The notes under the pieces were generated by a model. It was not told the DNA's origin. It was given only the letters and a program-made list of their open reading frames with translations, and searched no databases. Made by a program: the position numbers and the translations under genes. 27,021 nucleotides of DNA, taken from the NCBI GenBank assembly GCA_045595965.1, contig JAZOBN010000038.1, positions 1 to 27,021 of the forward strand, given 5' to 3'. The DNA is from CAAGNP01 sp045595965. Its GTDB lineage: Bacteria; Bacteroidota; Bacteroidia; Bacteroidales; UBA932. This document shows, piece by piece, positions 1 to 7,151 of this stretch (position 1 is the first letter of the stretch; each line of letters begins with the position of its first letter).

Positions 1-297
1 TCCAGTGTAGATTACAGATCGGGAAGATGTTGAAACATTTGAGCAAGCATAGTGCTTCTCAAAGGAAGTTCCTATTTTTCTTAGCCTCTCTCTCGCCTGA
101 TAGTTACTTCCCTGAGGATATGTTCTCATATAGTTTTCCTGATCTGTAGTAAGGAATATGATGTTGTATTTGCCGTCTTTGTTTTTTACAGGATCTGCCA
201 GCAGATTACTTTTGTTTTCTGCACAACCGTTGTATAATGCCATTGCAGGAACCATTACAGATGCAGCTCTAAGTGTATTAAACTTCCTGTTTCTCAT
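1..297 (-). CDS. Sulfatase family lipoprotein, 5' part only (runs off window start)
   Basis: The minus strand is open from an ATG at 297 to base 1 (99 codons), so only the N-terminus is visible. It begins with a short hydrophobic signal ending in LYNGC (Cys25), a plausible lipoprotein box. After it comes KYNIIFLTTDQE, the first beta strand of the alkaline-phosphatase/sulfatase fold with the metal-binding Asp. Near residues 79-99 FEKHYACSNVSTSSRSVIYTG-like sequence matches the sulfatase signature. The residue converted to formylglycine would be Ser89 in the motif S-T-S-S-R, so this is a serine-type enzyme needing an anaerobic radical-SAM maturase, which is not in the window. The Pro usual at the third motif position is Ser here. 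In gut Bacteroidales such enzymes remove sulfate from host or algal glycans; the substrate cannot be told. Confidence 0.85.
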   Translation of the reverse strand, partial: MRNRKFNTLRAASVMVPAMALYNGCAENKSNLLADPVKNKDGKYNIIFLTTDQENYMRTYPQGSNYQARERLRKIGTSFEKHYACSNVSTSSRSVIYTG

Positions 298-317
298 ATT
301 GTTAATTTTAATTTTTT

Positions 318-325
318 CAAATATA
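318..325 (-). promoter_or_regulatory. Putative -7 element for the sulfatase gene
   Basis: The minus strand reads TATATTTG, an exact match to the Bacteroidota TAnnTTTG -7 box, 20 bp before the sulfatase ATG. No clear TTTG -33 box lies at the usual 19-21 bp spacing, so this is a weak call. Confidence 0.35.
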
Positions 326-369
326 ATTTATTTTTTTGAGAAACCTGTATAAGATTAGGTGCAAAGTTT

Positions 370-486
370 TTACTCCACATACGCCAACGTAGCAATATAG
401 ATCTTGCAGTCATAATGGGCAAGCAGCAGGTTGGCACAGGGCTTAAGGGTTGGTCCGATGGTGAGAGGCTCTGTACTGACTGGCAG
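370..486 (-). pseudogene. comF: Decayed 3' tail of comF (phosphoribosyltransferase), copy 1
   Basis: On the minus strand, the frame ending at the TAA at 370-372 reads TIGPTLKPCANLLL, then CKIYIATLAYVE and stop. It aligns over its whole length with the second comF tail at 3698-3808 and with the ComF/PRPP-binding pattern DDxxTTGATLxxCA, but the Asp pair and key Thr/Gly positions are replaced. There is no start codon and nothing homologous upstream; the frame runs into the terminator hairpin of the lipoprotein gene. I read it as a non-functional fragment. The last 26 bp before the stop differ from copy 2 at only two positions. Intact ComF is a cytoplasmic DNA-uptake protein. Confidence 0.6.
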
Positions 487-490
487 AAGA

Positions 491-519
491 TAAAAAAACA
501 CCCGAACAGAGTCGGGTGT
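491..519 (-). terminator. Rho-independent terminator of the fimbrillin-like lipoprotein gene
   Basis: ACACCCGA (498-505) pairs perfectly with TCGGGTGT (512-519) around a 6-nt loop, and on the minus strand the stem is followed by a run of seven T. It lies about 80 bp past the stop of the minus-strand lipoprotein gene. Confidence 0.85.
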
Positions 520-599
520 AATGGAAATTTTCTTGCTAAATATGCTATCTCTCGGGTCACAACTCTAGCACTCGGGATATAAATATAAGGAGCATGGTG

Positions 600-1631
600 T
601 TATTCACCTAGCTGCCATTTGCTTTCAGCACCTTCAGTTTTTGGGCCATCCATAATAATGGCTGCACCGTTTTTTATTTTGCTTACGTAAGTTTCGCAAC
701 TAAAATCGCGTGAATAATTACCTACATTGATGGTATAAGTTTCATCGCTATCTACTCCATCCTCTTCATCAATACTGGCATAAATAGAAATGCCATCTGT
801 ATTGGCGTGTGCCCAACAAGGATTGTAAAAACCTACATTTTCATTTACCCTATTCAATTCAATACCATCGGCCGTAAATCTTCCACCGGCATAAGCAATA
901 ATATTTCCTCCTGCTATGCCAACTTCCAGGCCGTCGCTTGTTTTGCCGGCATTTGGCAAGTATGGACTTTCTTCTATTGCAACATCCAAATCACGGATAG
1001 TGAATTGGGCTACTTGCGGTTTCATAGTAATGTTCAGCACCAATTCTCCATCGTTTACACTATAGGTACCATTCTCGCAAGTCATGATACATTCACCCCA
1101 AGCGGAGCCTTCGTCGTACTTCTTGTCGTCTTCTGAAATAGAAAGATACTTCGTTCCCAGAATGTTTTTATCTTCATCTAAAATTGGGTCAAAATAACTG
1201 AGTCCTGATGAACAATAAATGGCTTTTAGGGTGCCAGATCCTAAAGATGACAAATATTCGGCCTTTTTGACCTCATGCTGTTCTGTCGGAACATAATTTT
1301 CGTCTTCTTCATACGGTTCATACACATAATATTTATTTCCATCCTCTTCCACTACTTTATAGAAAAACAATTCTGACTCCCATTGAGATGCAGATTCTGA
1401 ATAAGTAAGAAAAAACACGTGCTCAAAATCATTATTGAATATTATACCCACCACATCGCCATCTTCCCAACCTTGGCGAGGAGCGCGAGTATCTTCGCCA
1501 AAGCCCGGCTTATCCATATTTACCACAACCTTTACGGCTTTATTTTCATTTGTTTGGGTGTTCCCATCCTCCAGATCACATCCGTTAAAGGCAAGCATGA
1601 GTGCTGCCAATGCAAAAAATATCTTTTTCAT
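600..1631 (-). CDS. Fimbrillin-like lipoprotein (surface or fimbrial-type, function unknown)
   Basis: The 343-aa product starts with MKKIFFALAALMLAFNGC, a lipoprotein signal with lipidated Cys18, so it should be exported and anchored in the outer membrane. After an Asn/Lys-rich linker comes TRAPRQGWEDGDVVGIIF (about residues 48-65). The pattern of TRA followed by W-x-DGD-x-hydrophobic is typical of Bacteroidales fimbrillin-family and Mfa-like lipoproteins. The rest is acidic and beta-rich with no catalytic motif. It lies 39 bp downstream of a 43-codon peptide gene on the same strand and ends at a clear terminator, so the two probably form one transcript. The start is fixed by the signal peptide. 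The exact family is inferred from general pattern; it could be another DUF-type lipoprotein of the same fold. Confidence 0.6.
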   Translation of the reverse strand: MKKIFFALAALMLAFNGCDLEDGNTQTNENKAVKVVVNMDKPGFGEDTRAPRQGWEDGDVVGIIFNNDFEHVFFLTYSESASQWESELFFYKVVEEDGNKYYVYEPYEEDENYVPTEQHEVKKAEYLSSLGSGTLKAIYCSSGLSYFDPILDEDKNILGTKYLSISEDDKKYDEGSAWGECIMTCENGTYSVNDGELVLNITMKPQVAQFTIRDLDVAIEESPYLPNAGKTSDGLEVGIAGGNIIAYAGGRFTADGIELNRVNENVGFYNPCWAHANTDGISIYASIDEEDGVDSDETYTINVGNYSRDFSCETYVSKIKNGAAIIMDGPKTEGAESKWQLGE

Positions 1632-1670
1632 TTTCGTTTTTGTTTTTCAGTTGTTAGACACACTTAGTCA

Positions 1671-1802
1671 TTAGTTCCAATCATCTTCAGGGCCAAATGG
1701 TGTAAATTCCGGGCCACCCGATGTGGCAAATCCCTGTTCTACCTCAATTTCTACAACATCCACCAGTGGAGCTTCGTAGTCTAATAGTCCCATTGTTTTC
1801 AT
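1671..1802 (-). CDS. Small acidic peptide, 43 aa, Bacteroidales type
   Basis: An ATG at 1802 opens a 43-codon frame ending in TAA at 1671. The peptide starts MKTMGLLDYEAPLVDVVEIE, continues with VEQGFATSGGPEF and ends GPEDDWN. It has no signal peptide or membrane segment and is strongly acidic. Short peptides with a YxxPxVxVVEIEVEQGFA-like start and an acidic DDW-type end recur in Bacteroidales beside fimbrillin-like lipoprotein genes, and this one sits 39 bp upstream of such a gene. That supports a real gene rather than a chance frame. Its function is unknown to me; co-expression with the lipoprotein is inferred. Confidence 0.7.
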   Translation of the reverse strand: MKTMGLLDYEAPLVDVVEIEVEQGFATSGGPEFTPFGPEDDWN

Positions 1803-1900
1803 CTACTTTTAAATTTATTGATAATTATTAATTTGATTGCCTGACGCATTACGCCTCATGGGGTAATCCAACACTTCTCATATGTGTGTTTTTGTACCGG

Positions 1901-1908
1901 CAAAGTTA
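1901..1908 (-). promoter_or_regulatory. Putative -7 element for the small peptide/lipoprotein operon
   Basis: The minus strand reads TAACTTTG, matching TAnnTTTG, about 100 bp before the small peptide start. No good -33 box is visible. The leader between them contains an imperfect inverted repeat at 1848-1867 (ATTAC...GTAAT) that could be an operator or RNA hairpin. Confidence 0.35.
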
Positions 1909-2004
1909 CTTTTCCACCCAATCTGTGAATAATGATTTTTCAGTAATTTGACCCCAGAACGCTACTGAATAGTTATATTTTAGTGAATTATCCATAATTC
2001 TATC

Positions 2005-2012
2005 TAATTTTG
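2005..2012 (+). promoter_or_regulatory. Putative -7 element for the TPR/LuxR regulator gene
   Basis: TAATTTTG matches TAnnTTTG and lies 17 bp before the ATG at 2030, which would give a very short leader. The -33 region is only T-rich, without TTTG at the right distance. The whole divergent gap (1803-2029) holds this and the opposing lipoprotein promoter and nothing else I can identify. Confidence 0.35.
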
Positions 2013-2029
2013 CTCGAAACAACCAATGG

Positions 2030-3508
2030 ATGATTATGGCCAAAACATTACATCTTTTAATTGTTTCTTTTGTCATTCTGTTATATATGGCGGGATGTAG
2101 CTATGAAGGGAATAATTCCGGACAATCTGACATGTCGGCAGAAGTATCATCCCTTGTCGGAGAGGCTACGCTGGATCTGGGTAATCAGGACTTCGATGCA
2201 GCAATGGAAAAGGCTCTGCGTGCACTCGAAATTTCCAGAACCAGCAAGGGTCTCCCTTTGGGCGAGGTACAGGCTTTATACACGATAATAGGGATTGACA
2301 TAATGTCAAGCAGAGATGCTGATGCCTGGGAAAAGGCCATAGAGGCTGAAACCATTGCGCGTAAGCACGGGTTCAGCAAGGAACTCTCTCAAATCATGAT
2401 AGCGAAAGCCAAATTGTGTTCCTATGCTGAAATTTCGCCGGAGACAGGACGGAATGATGAAGGCCTGGAGTATGCGTATGAAGCTCTGTCCATAGCAGAA
2501 CGTGTTGAGGCTGTAGAGCAGGAGGCGGAAGCCTGCTATGTCATCGGCTCATTATACATAAACAAGAACAGATGGAACAAGACTATTGATCAGGAAATGT
2601 ACGATCTTGCAGGTCAATGGCTTGGTAGAGGACAGGAGATAGCAGATGCCCATGACCTTACTAACTTGAAACGCAACGGAATAATGTTTATGGCCCGCTG
2701 GTTCCAGCAGGGAGACCGAGATAAAGAGGCAATAGAGTATTTTGAAAAGGTGAAAGAGGGGCTCAAAGAGACTGATTATATGACTGCAGCAGCTTTGGAA
2801 GACCGCCTTGTGCGTCTGTATACCCGTATCGGCGAAGCACAGAAAGCACAGGAAATACATGATGATTATGTTTTACATATGCAGAAGTACCTTCAGCAGA
2901 AGGAGAGTGAAACCCTTCAGCAGATGGAGACCATATATGAAGTGAATGAGAAGGAAAAGCTGATAGAACGTAACCGCTATAAGATGATCATACTTATAGC
3001 AGCCATTATTGTTTCAGTAATTGTGCTCTCATTTATTGCCGTACATTTTAAGAAGGAGAGACGCAGGTCGGCTAATCTACAACGCCTGAGCAACAGTAAG
3101 GAACAGATTATTGATCTTCTGTCCAAGAATCTTAAGAATCCGCATGCCACTTTGAACGATGAGATAGAGAAGTTTGCTACAGAAGCCACTTCACTCTCTT
3201 CGGATGAGATCAGAGAGAAGTGTTTTGAGCTTACATCAAAGACAGAAACAGCCGGCACTGATGTGGCTGACTATATAGGAGATATACTTATAAAACGTAA
3301 TCAGCTGATAGCTGATATAGGTCTTTCGCAGCGCGAGCTTCAGATAATCCGTCTCAGTGCGGAGGGGCTTAAGGCTTCAGAGATTGCTGAACGTCTTTTC
3401 CTTTCAGTCCATACTGTCAATACGCATCGTCAACGCATCTATGCCAAAATGAATGTGAAGAGCGTTTCGGACATGCTCAGAAAATCCCGGGAACTTGGCA
3501 TTATCTGA
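2030..3508 (+). CDS. Membrane-anchored TPR sensor with C-terminal LuxR-type DNA-binding domain
   Basis: This 492-aa protein has four parts. Residues 1-23 form an export signal ending YMAGC, which could make it a lipoprotein. Residues about 35-290 are helical repeats of TPR type (for example AALEDRLVRLYTRIGEAQKA). A coiled-coil stretch (QKESETLQQMETIYEVNEKE) leads into one membrane helix at about 319-341, followed by KKERRR. The last 61 residues (432-492) form a GerE/LuxR helix-turn-helix (LSQRELQIIRLSAEGLKASE, then IAERLFLSVHTVNTHRQRIY). The layout implies a periplasmic TPR sensor and a cytoplasmic DNA-binding end in one protein, a type common in Bacteroidota. It is divergent from the small peptide/lipoprotein operon, which is its most likely target (inference). 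The start could be ATG 2030 or ATG 2036; both keep the signal. Confidence 0.85.
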   Translation: MIMAKTLHLLIVSFVILLYMAGCSYEGNNSGQSDMSAEVSSLVGEATLDLGNQDFDAAMEKALRALEISRTSKGLPLGEVQALYTIIGIDIMSSRDADAWEKAIEAETIARKHGFSKELSQIMIAKAKLCSYAEISPETGRNDEGLEYAYEALSIAERVEAVEQEAEACYVIGSLYINKNRWNKTIDQEMYDLAGQWLGRGQEIADAHDLTNLKRNGIMFMARWFQQGDRDKEAIEYFEKVKEGLKETDYMTAAALEDRLVRLYTRIGEAQKAQEIHDDYVLHMQKYLQQKESETLQQMETIYEVNEKEKLIERNRYKMIILIAAIIVSVIVLSFIAVHFKKERRRSANLQRLSNSKEQIIDLLSKNLKNPHATLNDEIEKFATEATSLSSDEIREKCFELTSKTETAGTDVADYIGDILIKRNQLIADIGLSQRELQIIRLSAEGLKASEIAERLFLSVHTVNTHRQRIYAKMNVKSVSDMLRKSRELGII

Positions 3509-3537
3509 TAATTGATGTTTTCTCACGCCACATATCC

Positions 3538-3690
3538 GGCCATAAAAAAGGCACTTTTCTTGGCCGTCGCTCCCAATCAACCTTTCGCGGCCAGAAAAAC
3601 CGCCCATTTCCTGGCCGCAGTCTCCAATCAACCTTCGGTGGACAGAAAAACAGCCCATTTCCTGGCCAGTTAACAATTCGACGGCCAGAA
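3538..3690. repeat. 51-bp tandem repeat array with GGCCAG/CTGGCC hairpins
   Basis: Three tandem units start at 3538 (51 bp), 3589 (51 bp) and 3640 (43 bp), and a fourth begins at 3683. Each starts GGCCAG or a variant, has an AAAAA-x-x-GCCC core, then TTTC(C)TGGCC, and units 1 and 2 share CCAATCAACCTT. The ends of each unit pair as a 6-bp GGCCAG/CTGGCC stem. On the minus strand the 51-bp period keeps one frame open, giving repeated GQEM-x-x-FS...RLIG, but that frame starts at TTG and runs back into the regulator gene, so coding is doubtful. The units are contiguous without unique spacers, so this is not CRISPR. Confidence 0.8.
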
Positions 3691-3697
3691 GCTCATC

Positions 3698-3808
3698 TCA
3701 CTCCACCCACGCCAACGTAGCAATACTCACCCTGCACCCCAACTGCTCCACCAGAATTGAAGCACAGGCCTCCAGGGTTGCGCCGGTGGCAAGCTCGTCA
3801 TCACACAT
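3698..3808 (-). pseudogene. comF: comF 3' tail, copy 2 (36 codons, PRTase motif retained)
   Basis: An ATG at 3808 opens a frame to TGA at 3698-3700. It begins MCDDELATGATLEACA and ends SIATLAWVE. The first part is the PRPP-binding motif of ComF-type phosphoribosyltransferases (usual form DDxxTTGATL; the first Thr is Ala here), and a ComF-like C-terminal end follows. An intact ComF is over 200 residues, so about four fifths is missing; upstream DNA turns directly into the hairpin behind the peptidase gene. It could be a remnant or a recombination scar. It is less decayed than copy 1 at 370-486. Confidence 0.7.
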
Positions 3809-3818
3809 ATAATGAACG

Positions 3819-3841
3819 AAACCGACCTTTTGGGTCGGTTT
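3819..3841 (-). terminator. Hairpin downstream of the S46 peptidase gene
   Basis: AAACCGACC (3819-3827) pairs with GGTCGGTTT (3833-3841) around a 5-nt loop, immediately after the peptidase stop. The minus strand continues TTTCGTTCATT, so the U-run is poor but the 9-bp stem is perfect. Confidence 0.65.
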
Positions 3842-3844
3842 CTC

Positions 3845-5953
3845 TTAGTAAATTATATCCATTTCATCGAGAAGTCTATGGTTCTTTGCCAATTTGTCTA
3901 TTGTGAACAAGACAAACCTGACATCCAGTGAAATATTTCTGCACACATCTGGATCAAATACCACATCACTCATCGTACCTTCCCACACCCTATCAAAATT
4001 CAGTCCGATAAGGTTTCCATCAGCATCAATCACGGGACTTCCTGAATTACCTCCAGAAGTGTGATTTGTAGCGATAAAGCAGACCGGTATTGTCCCATTT
4101 TCATTTGCCCATTTGCCATAATCTTTTGCTGCATAGATATCTCTCAATTCCTGAGGGATATTGTAGTCGAAAATTTCAGGATTATCTTTCTGCATTATCC
4201 CTTCAATTGATGAAGAAGGGGTAAAATATATTGCATCTGAAGGGCTGTATCCTGCAATTTTTCCATAAGCAACCCTTAGTGTCAAATTTGCATCAGGGTA
4301 AAACGCCTTCTCCTGGTCAAATTCCATCTGCCCCCTCATATAGTCTCTATAAAGGAGGGTAATCTGTCTGTTCATCTCTGAATAGAATGGGTAAATCTGA
4401 CTGTTATAGAAATTGACTAATGATTTATAGAATGCTACCGCCGGGTCCTGATCCATCTCATTTGCAACATCCGATCCTGCTGCACCTAAAACAGCCAACG
4501 CAATTGAGAGAGAATCTTCAGATGCAAATACCGATTTTGAATACAACTCATCTGCCCACGCCTCTATTGTAGAGTACTTTGCCATATTATCCATAAAATA
4601 CTGAGGTTTGAATTTCTCAGGAACATTAGCATTGAACTCTTTAAGAAGAGAGATGAAGCACTCCTTATCAATCGGAAGGTAGTAATCCTTATAGAACGCA
4701 TCTATAACTCCAGAGGGATCAATACCATTTTCTATAGTTCTCTGGACATTTCGGGCAAATGCCGGAAGTTCTATTACCAATACCGATTCACGATAGTAGT
4801 CATTTGCAAATGCATAAGGCTCCAATTGTTCATACAGAAGTTCCAATTGATGCAAAACAGACTCATATTCTGTACCTACCGCCCATTCGCTGAATCTCTT
4901 TTCGTACTCTTTTTTCACCTCCACTGTATTCATCTTGCGGATACCTTTCATCTCCCCCTGCCATTTTTTCCAAGCGTTGGAAACATTCGCATTTTTCGAT
5001 GAATACATAATTCTTACTGCCTGATCTTTGGACATATATCTTTTTTGTGCAGCAAGTCTGTGGGTTCTAAGTTTAATCTTCTCCGGATTGGAAATTTCAG
5101 CATTATAATATACTGCATCAGATGTAATGTACTCTCTTGTACTTCCAGGAAATCCATACACAAAAGTGAAATCTCCCTCTTTCACCCCTTTTGCAGAGAC
5201 TTTGAAATGCCTTTTTGGTTTATAGGGGACATTCTCTTCTGAATATGGTGCAGGATTATTATCCTTATCGGCATAAATTCTGAACAAAGAGAAATCTCCG
5301 GTGTGGCGTGGCCACATCCAGTTATCTGTATCGCCGCCGAATTTTCCTATTGAAGATGGTGGTGCCCCTACTAAACGGACATCAGAATACTCTCTGAACA
5401 CAAATATAAAGTATTGGTTTCCATAATAAAGAGCCTCCACTTGTGCTCTCAAGCCATTCCCCTCTATAACAGCATCAGCAATCAGCTTCTTTGAATTTTC
5501 CTTTACTACTGAATCTCTCTGTAACTCTGTCATATTTTTTGAATATCCCTCAAGGACAGCATCGGTCACATCGTCCATCCTTACCAGAAAACTTACTGTA
5601 AGACCAGGGTTGGGGAGCTCTTCCTCCATTGTCATGGCCCAGAAGCCATCTTTCAGATAATCGTGTTCAACAGAACTGTGTTTCTGGATCTGACCATATC
5701 CACAGTGGTGATTTGTCAACAGGAGCCCCTGATCAGAGATCAGCTCGCCGGTACATCCCCTTCCAAAGAGGACTACTGCATCTTTGAGTGATGCCTGATT
5801 CACACTGTAAATATCTTCGGCACTCAGACGAAAGCCCTTTGCCTGCATATCCCCGATCCTTTGTGAGATCAAAGATGGAAGCCACATCCCTTCATCTGCA
5901 GAGAGAAAGAAAGAGATGGAGAGTAATGATAAAATAGTAAATATACGTTTCAT
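3845..5953 (-). CDS. S46 family dipeptidyl peptidase, DPP11-like (Asp/Glu-specific)
   Basis: The 702-aa protein starts MKRIFTILSLLSISFFLSAD, a signal peptide; the frame stays open upstream but that extension lies inside the divergent transporter gene and is not family sequence. The S46 triad is visible: His83 in TNHHCGYG, Asp220 in PRHTGDFSLF and Ser637 in SGGNSGSPV. Length fits the family (about 700-720 aa). Arg655 in LNFDRVWEG, 18 residues after the serine, corresponds to Arg673 of Porphyromonas gingivalis DPP11, which selects acidic P1 residues; DPP7 enzymes have Gly there. It should release dipeptides from periplasmic peptides for amino-acid catabolism. It is transcribed divergently from the AI-2E transporter gene, 79 bp apart. 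Family is sure; specificity is inferred from one residue. Confidence 0.93.
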   Translation of the reverse strand: MKRIFTILSLLSISFFLSADEGMWLPSLISQRIGDMQAKGFRLSAEDIYSVNQASLKDAVVLFGRGCTGELISDQGLLLTNHHCGYGQIQKHSSVEHDYLKDGFWAMTMEEELPNPGLTVSFLVRMDDVTDAVLEGYSKNMTELQRDSVVKENSKKLIADAVIEGNGLRAQVEALYYGNQYFIFVFREYSDVRLVGAPPSSIGKFGGDTDNWMWPRHTGDFSLFRIYADKDNNPAPYSEENVPYKPKRHFKVSAKGVKEGDFTFVYGFPGSTREYITSDAVYYNAEISNPEKIKLRTHRLAAQKRYMSKDQAVRIMYSSKNANVSNAWKKWQGEMKGIRKMNTVEVKKEYEKRFSEWAVGTEYESVLHQLELLYEQLEPYAFANDYYRESVLVIELPAFARNVQRTIENGIDPSGVIDAFYKDYYLPIDKECFISLLKEFNANVPEKFKPQYFMDNMAKYSTIEAWADELYSKSVFASEDSLSIALAVLGAAGSDVANEMDQDPAVAFYKSLVNFYNSQIYPFYSEMNRQITLLYRDYMRGQMEFDQEKAFYPDANLTLRVAYGKIAGYSPSDAIYFTPSSSIEGIMQKDNPEIFDYNIPQELRDIYAAKDYGKWANENGTIPVCFIATNHTSGGNSGSPVIDADGNLIGLNFDRVWEGTMSDVVFDPDVCRNISLDVRFVLFTIDKLAKNHRLLDEMDIIY

Positions 5954-5971
5954 AAAATTTGTATTGATAGA

Positions 5972-5979
5972 CAAATATA
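5972..5979 (-). promoter_or_regulatory. -7 element for the S46 peptidase gene
   Basis: The minus strand reads TATATTTG, a perfect TAnnTTTG match, 18 bp before the ATG. No TTTG is found 19-21 bp further upstream. It abuts the -33 region of the divergent transporter promoter, so the two may compete. Confidence 0.45.
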
Positions 5980-6009
5980 TTGAATAAAGGTGAATTATTT
6001 TTATATTTG
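5979..6009 (+). promoter_or_regulatory. Promoter of the AI-2E family transporter gene
   Basis: ATTG (5979-5982), a 19-bp spacer and TATATTTG (6002-6009) fit the Bacteroidota consensus with one mismatch in the -33 box. The ATG follows 23 bp later. Confidence 0.6.
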
Positions 6010-6032
6010 GATGATTAAATTCATCATTCATC

Positions 6033-7148
6033 ATGAATAAACTTGAAAGATATATCATTATTGCAGTTGCCTGTGCCATCTTCGGATTCCTCGCATGGTA
6101 CTTCAAGACAGTCCTTATATATATTTTGGTATCGGCAGTCGTTGCATTGATTGGTCGCCCTTTGACCAGACTTCTGTCCTCAATCAAAATCAAGAATTTC
6201 AAATTTCCCAATTGGCTTGCAGCTGTCATCTCCCTAATTACAATACTGGGAGTTGCATTCTCGATACTCCTGCTGATCAGTCCGCTTGTTGTGGAGATAG
6301 GGCAACAACTCTCTGCCCTCGATGTCAACTCTCTTGCAGGTCAGATTTCAGTCCCCCTTGAGAAGTTCAACCACTTTCTGTGCTCTACATTTCCCAATTT
6401 GGGAGATGGGTTCAGAATTGAGATTTACATCTTCAATCAGTTGCGTGAATTGCTGAGTTTCAGCATGTTCTCCGGGATAATATCGTCTATCACATCGGTC
6501 CTTGTAGATTTTGCTGTTGCGATATTCTCCATCTGTTTCATCTCATTTTTCTTTATGCTTAAGGAGGGGACATTTACAAATATCATCACCGCAATTCTTC
6601 CCGACAAATATGAGGAGAGGGCAAGGAGAGCATCATCTTCTATCAGTCATCTCCTCACAAGATACTTCCTTGGAATCTCTCTTGAGTCTCTATGTATTGC
6701 TACCCTGAATGCACTTGGACTCATTTTTATTGTCAAACAGGACCCCACTCTTGCATTGGTTATAGCCTTTATTTCCGGCATTCTCAATGTCATCCCTTAT
6801 GTCGGACCACTTATCGGTGATGCCATTGCTGTTTTGATGGGGGTATTTACCTACACAAGCAGTGGTTTTGGAGGATCATTTATTTTGTTCCTGGCTGTCA
6901 TTCTGGGTATCTTCATGCTTACCCAGTTTATCGACAACTACGTATTTCAGCCTGTCATCTATTCAAATAGTGTAAAGTCCCATCCACTTGAGATTTTTAT
7001 CGTTATCCTGATGGCAGGACATATCTCAGGTATTCTTGGTATGTTGATCGCAATCCCCACCTACACAGTTCTAAGAGTAATTGCAGGAGAGTTTCTCCCC
7101 AATCTGAAATTCGTACAACAACTCACCAAAAATCTCAAAAAAGAGTAA
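6033..7148 (+). CDS. AI-2E family transporter (PF01594-type integral membrane protein)
   Basis: This 371-aa inner-membrane protein has about eight hydrophobic helices: two near residues 8-50, one near 60-85, a pair around 150-175, and a C-terminal cluster from 215 on. Family hallmarks are ILNVIPYVGPLIGDAIAVLM (about 251-270) and DNYVFQPVIYSNSVKSHPLE near 310, followed by GILGMLIAIPTYTVLRVI. Members export varied substrates: TqsA affects AI-2 and some members are Na+(Li+)/H+ antiporters, so the substrate is unknown here. No luxS is in the window. The gene is divergent from the peptidase gene and convergent with the TPR gene, sharing a bidirectional terminator with it. Confidence 0.9.
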   Translation: MNKLERYIIIAVACAIFGFLAWYFKTVLIYILVSAVVALIGRPLTRLLSSIKIKNFKFPNWLAAVISLITILGVAFSILLLISPLVVEIGQQLSALDVNSLAGQISVPLEKFNHFLCSTFPNLGDGFRIEIYIFNQLRELLSFSMFSGIISSITSVLVDFAVAIFSICFISFFFMLKEGTFTNIITAILPDKYEERARRASSSISHLLTRYFLGISLESLCIATLNALGLIFIVKQDPTLALVIAFISGILNVIPYVGPLIGDAIAVLMGVFTYTSSGFGGSFILFLAVILGIFMLTQFIDNYVFQPVIYSNSVKSHPLEIFIVILMAGHISGILGMLIAIPTYTVLRVIAGEFLPNLKFVQQLTKNLKKE

Positions 7149-7151
7149 AAA

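Noticed and set aside
294..560. 88-codon minus-strand frame
   Set aside because: It crosses the terminator of the lipoprotein gene and the sulfatase promoter in a frame different from the comF tail.
3404..3676. Minus-strand open frame with 17-residue repeats (GQEM...RLIG)
   Set aside because: It starts at TTG, overlaps the LuxR-type domain of the regulator gene and follows from the 51-bp repeat period; I see no family match.
3538..3690. Possible CRISPR array
   Set aside because: Repeats are contiguous and degenerate with no unique spacers of similar size and no cas genes nearby.
5954..6328. 5' extension of the S46 peptidase frame by 125 codons
   Set aside because: It overlaps the divergent transporter gene, and the signal peptide begins at the internal Met at 5953.
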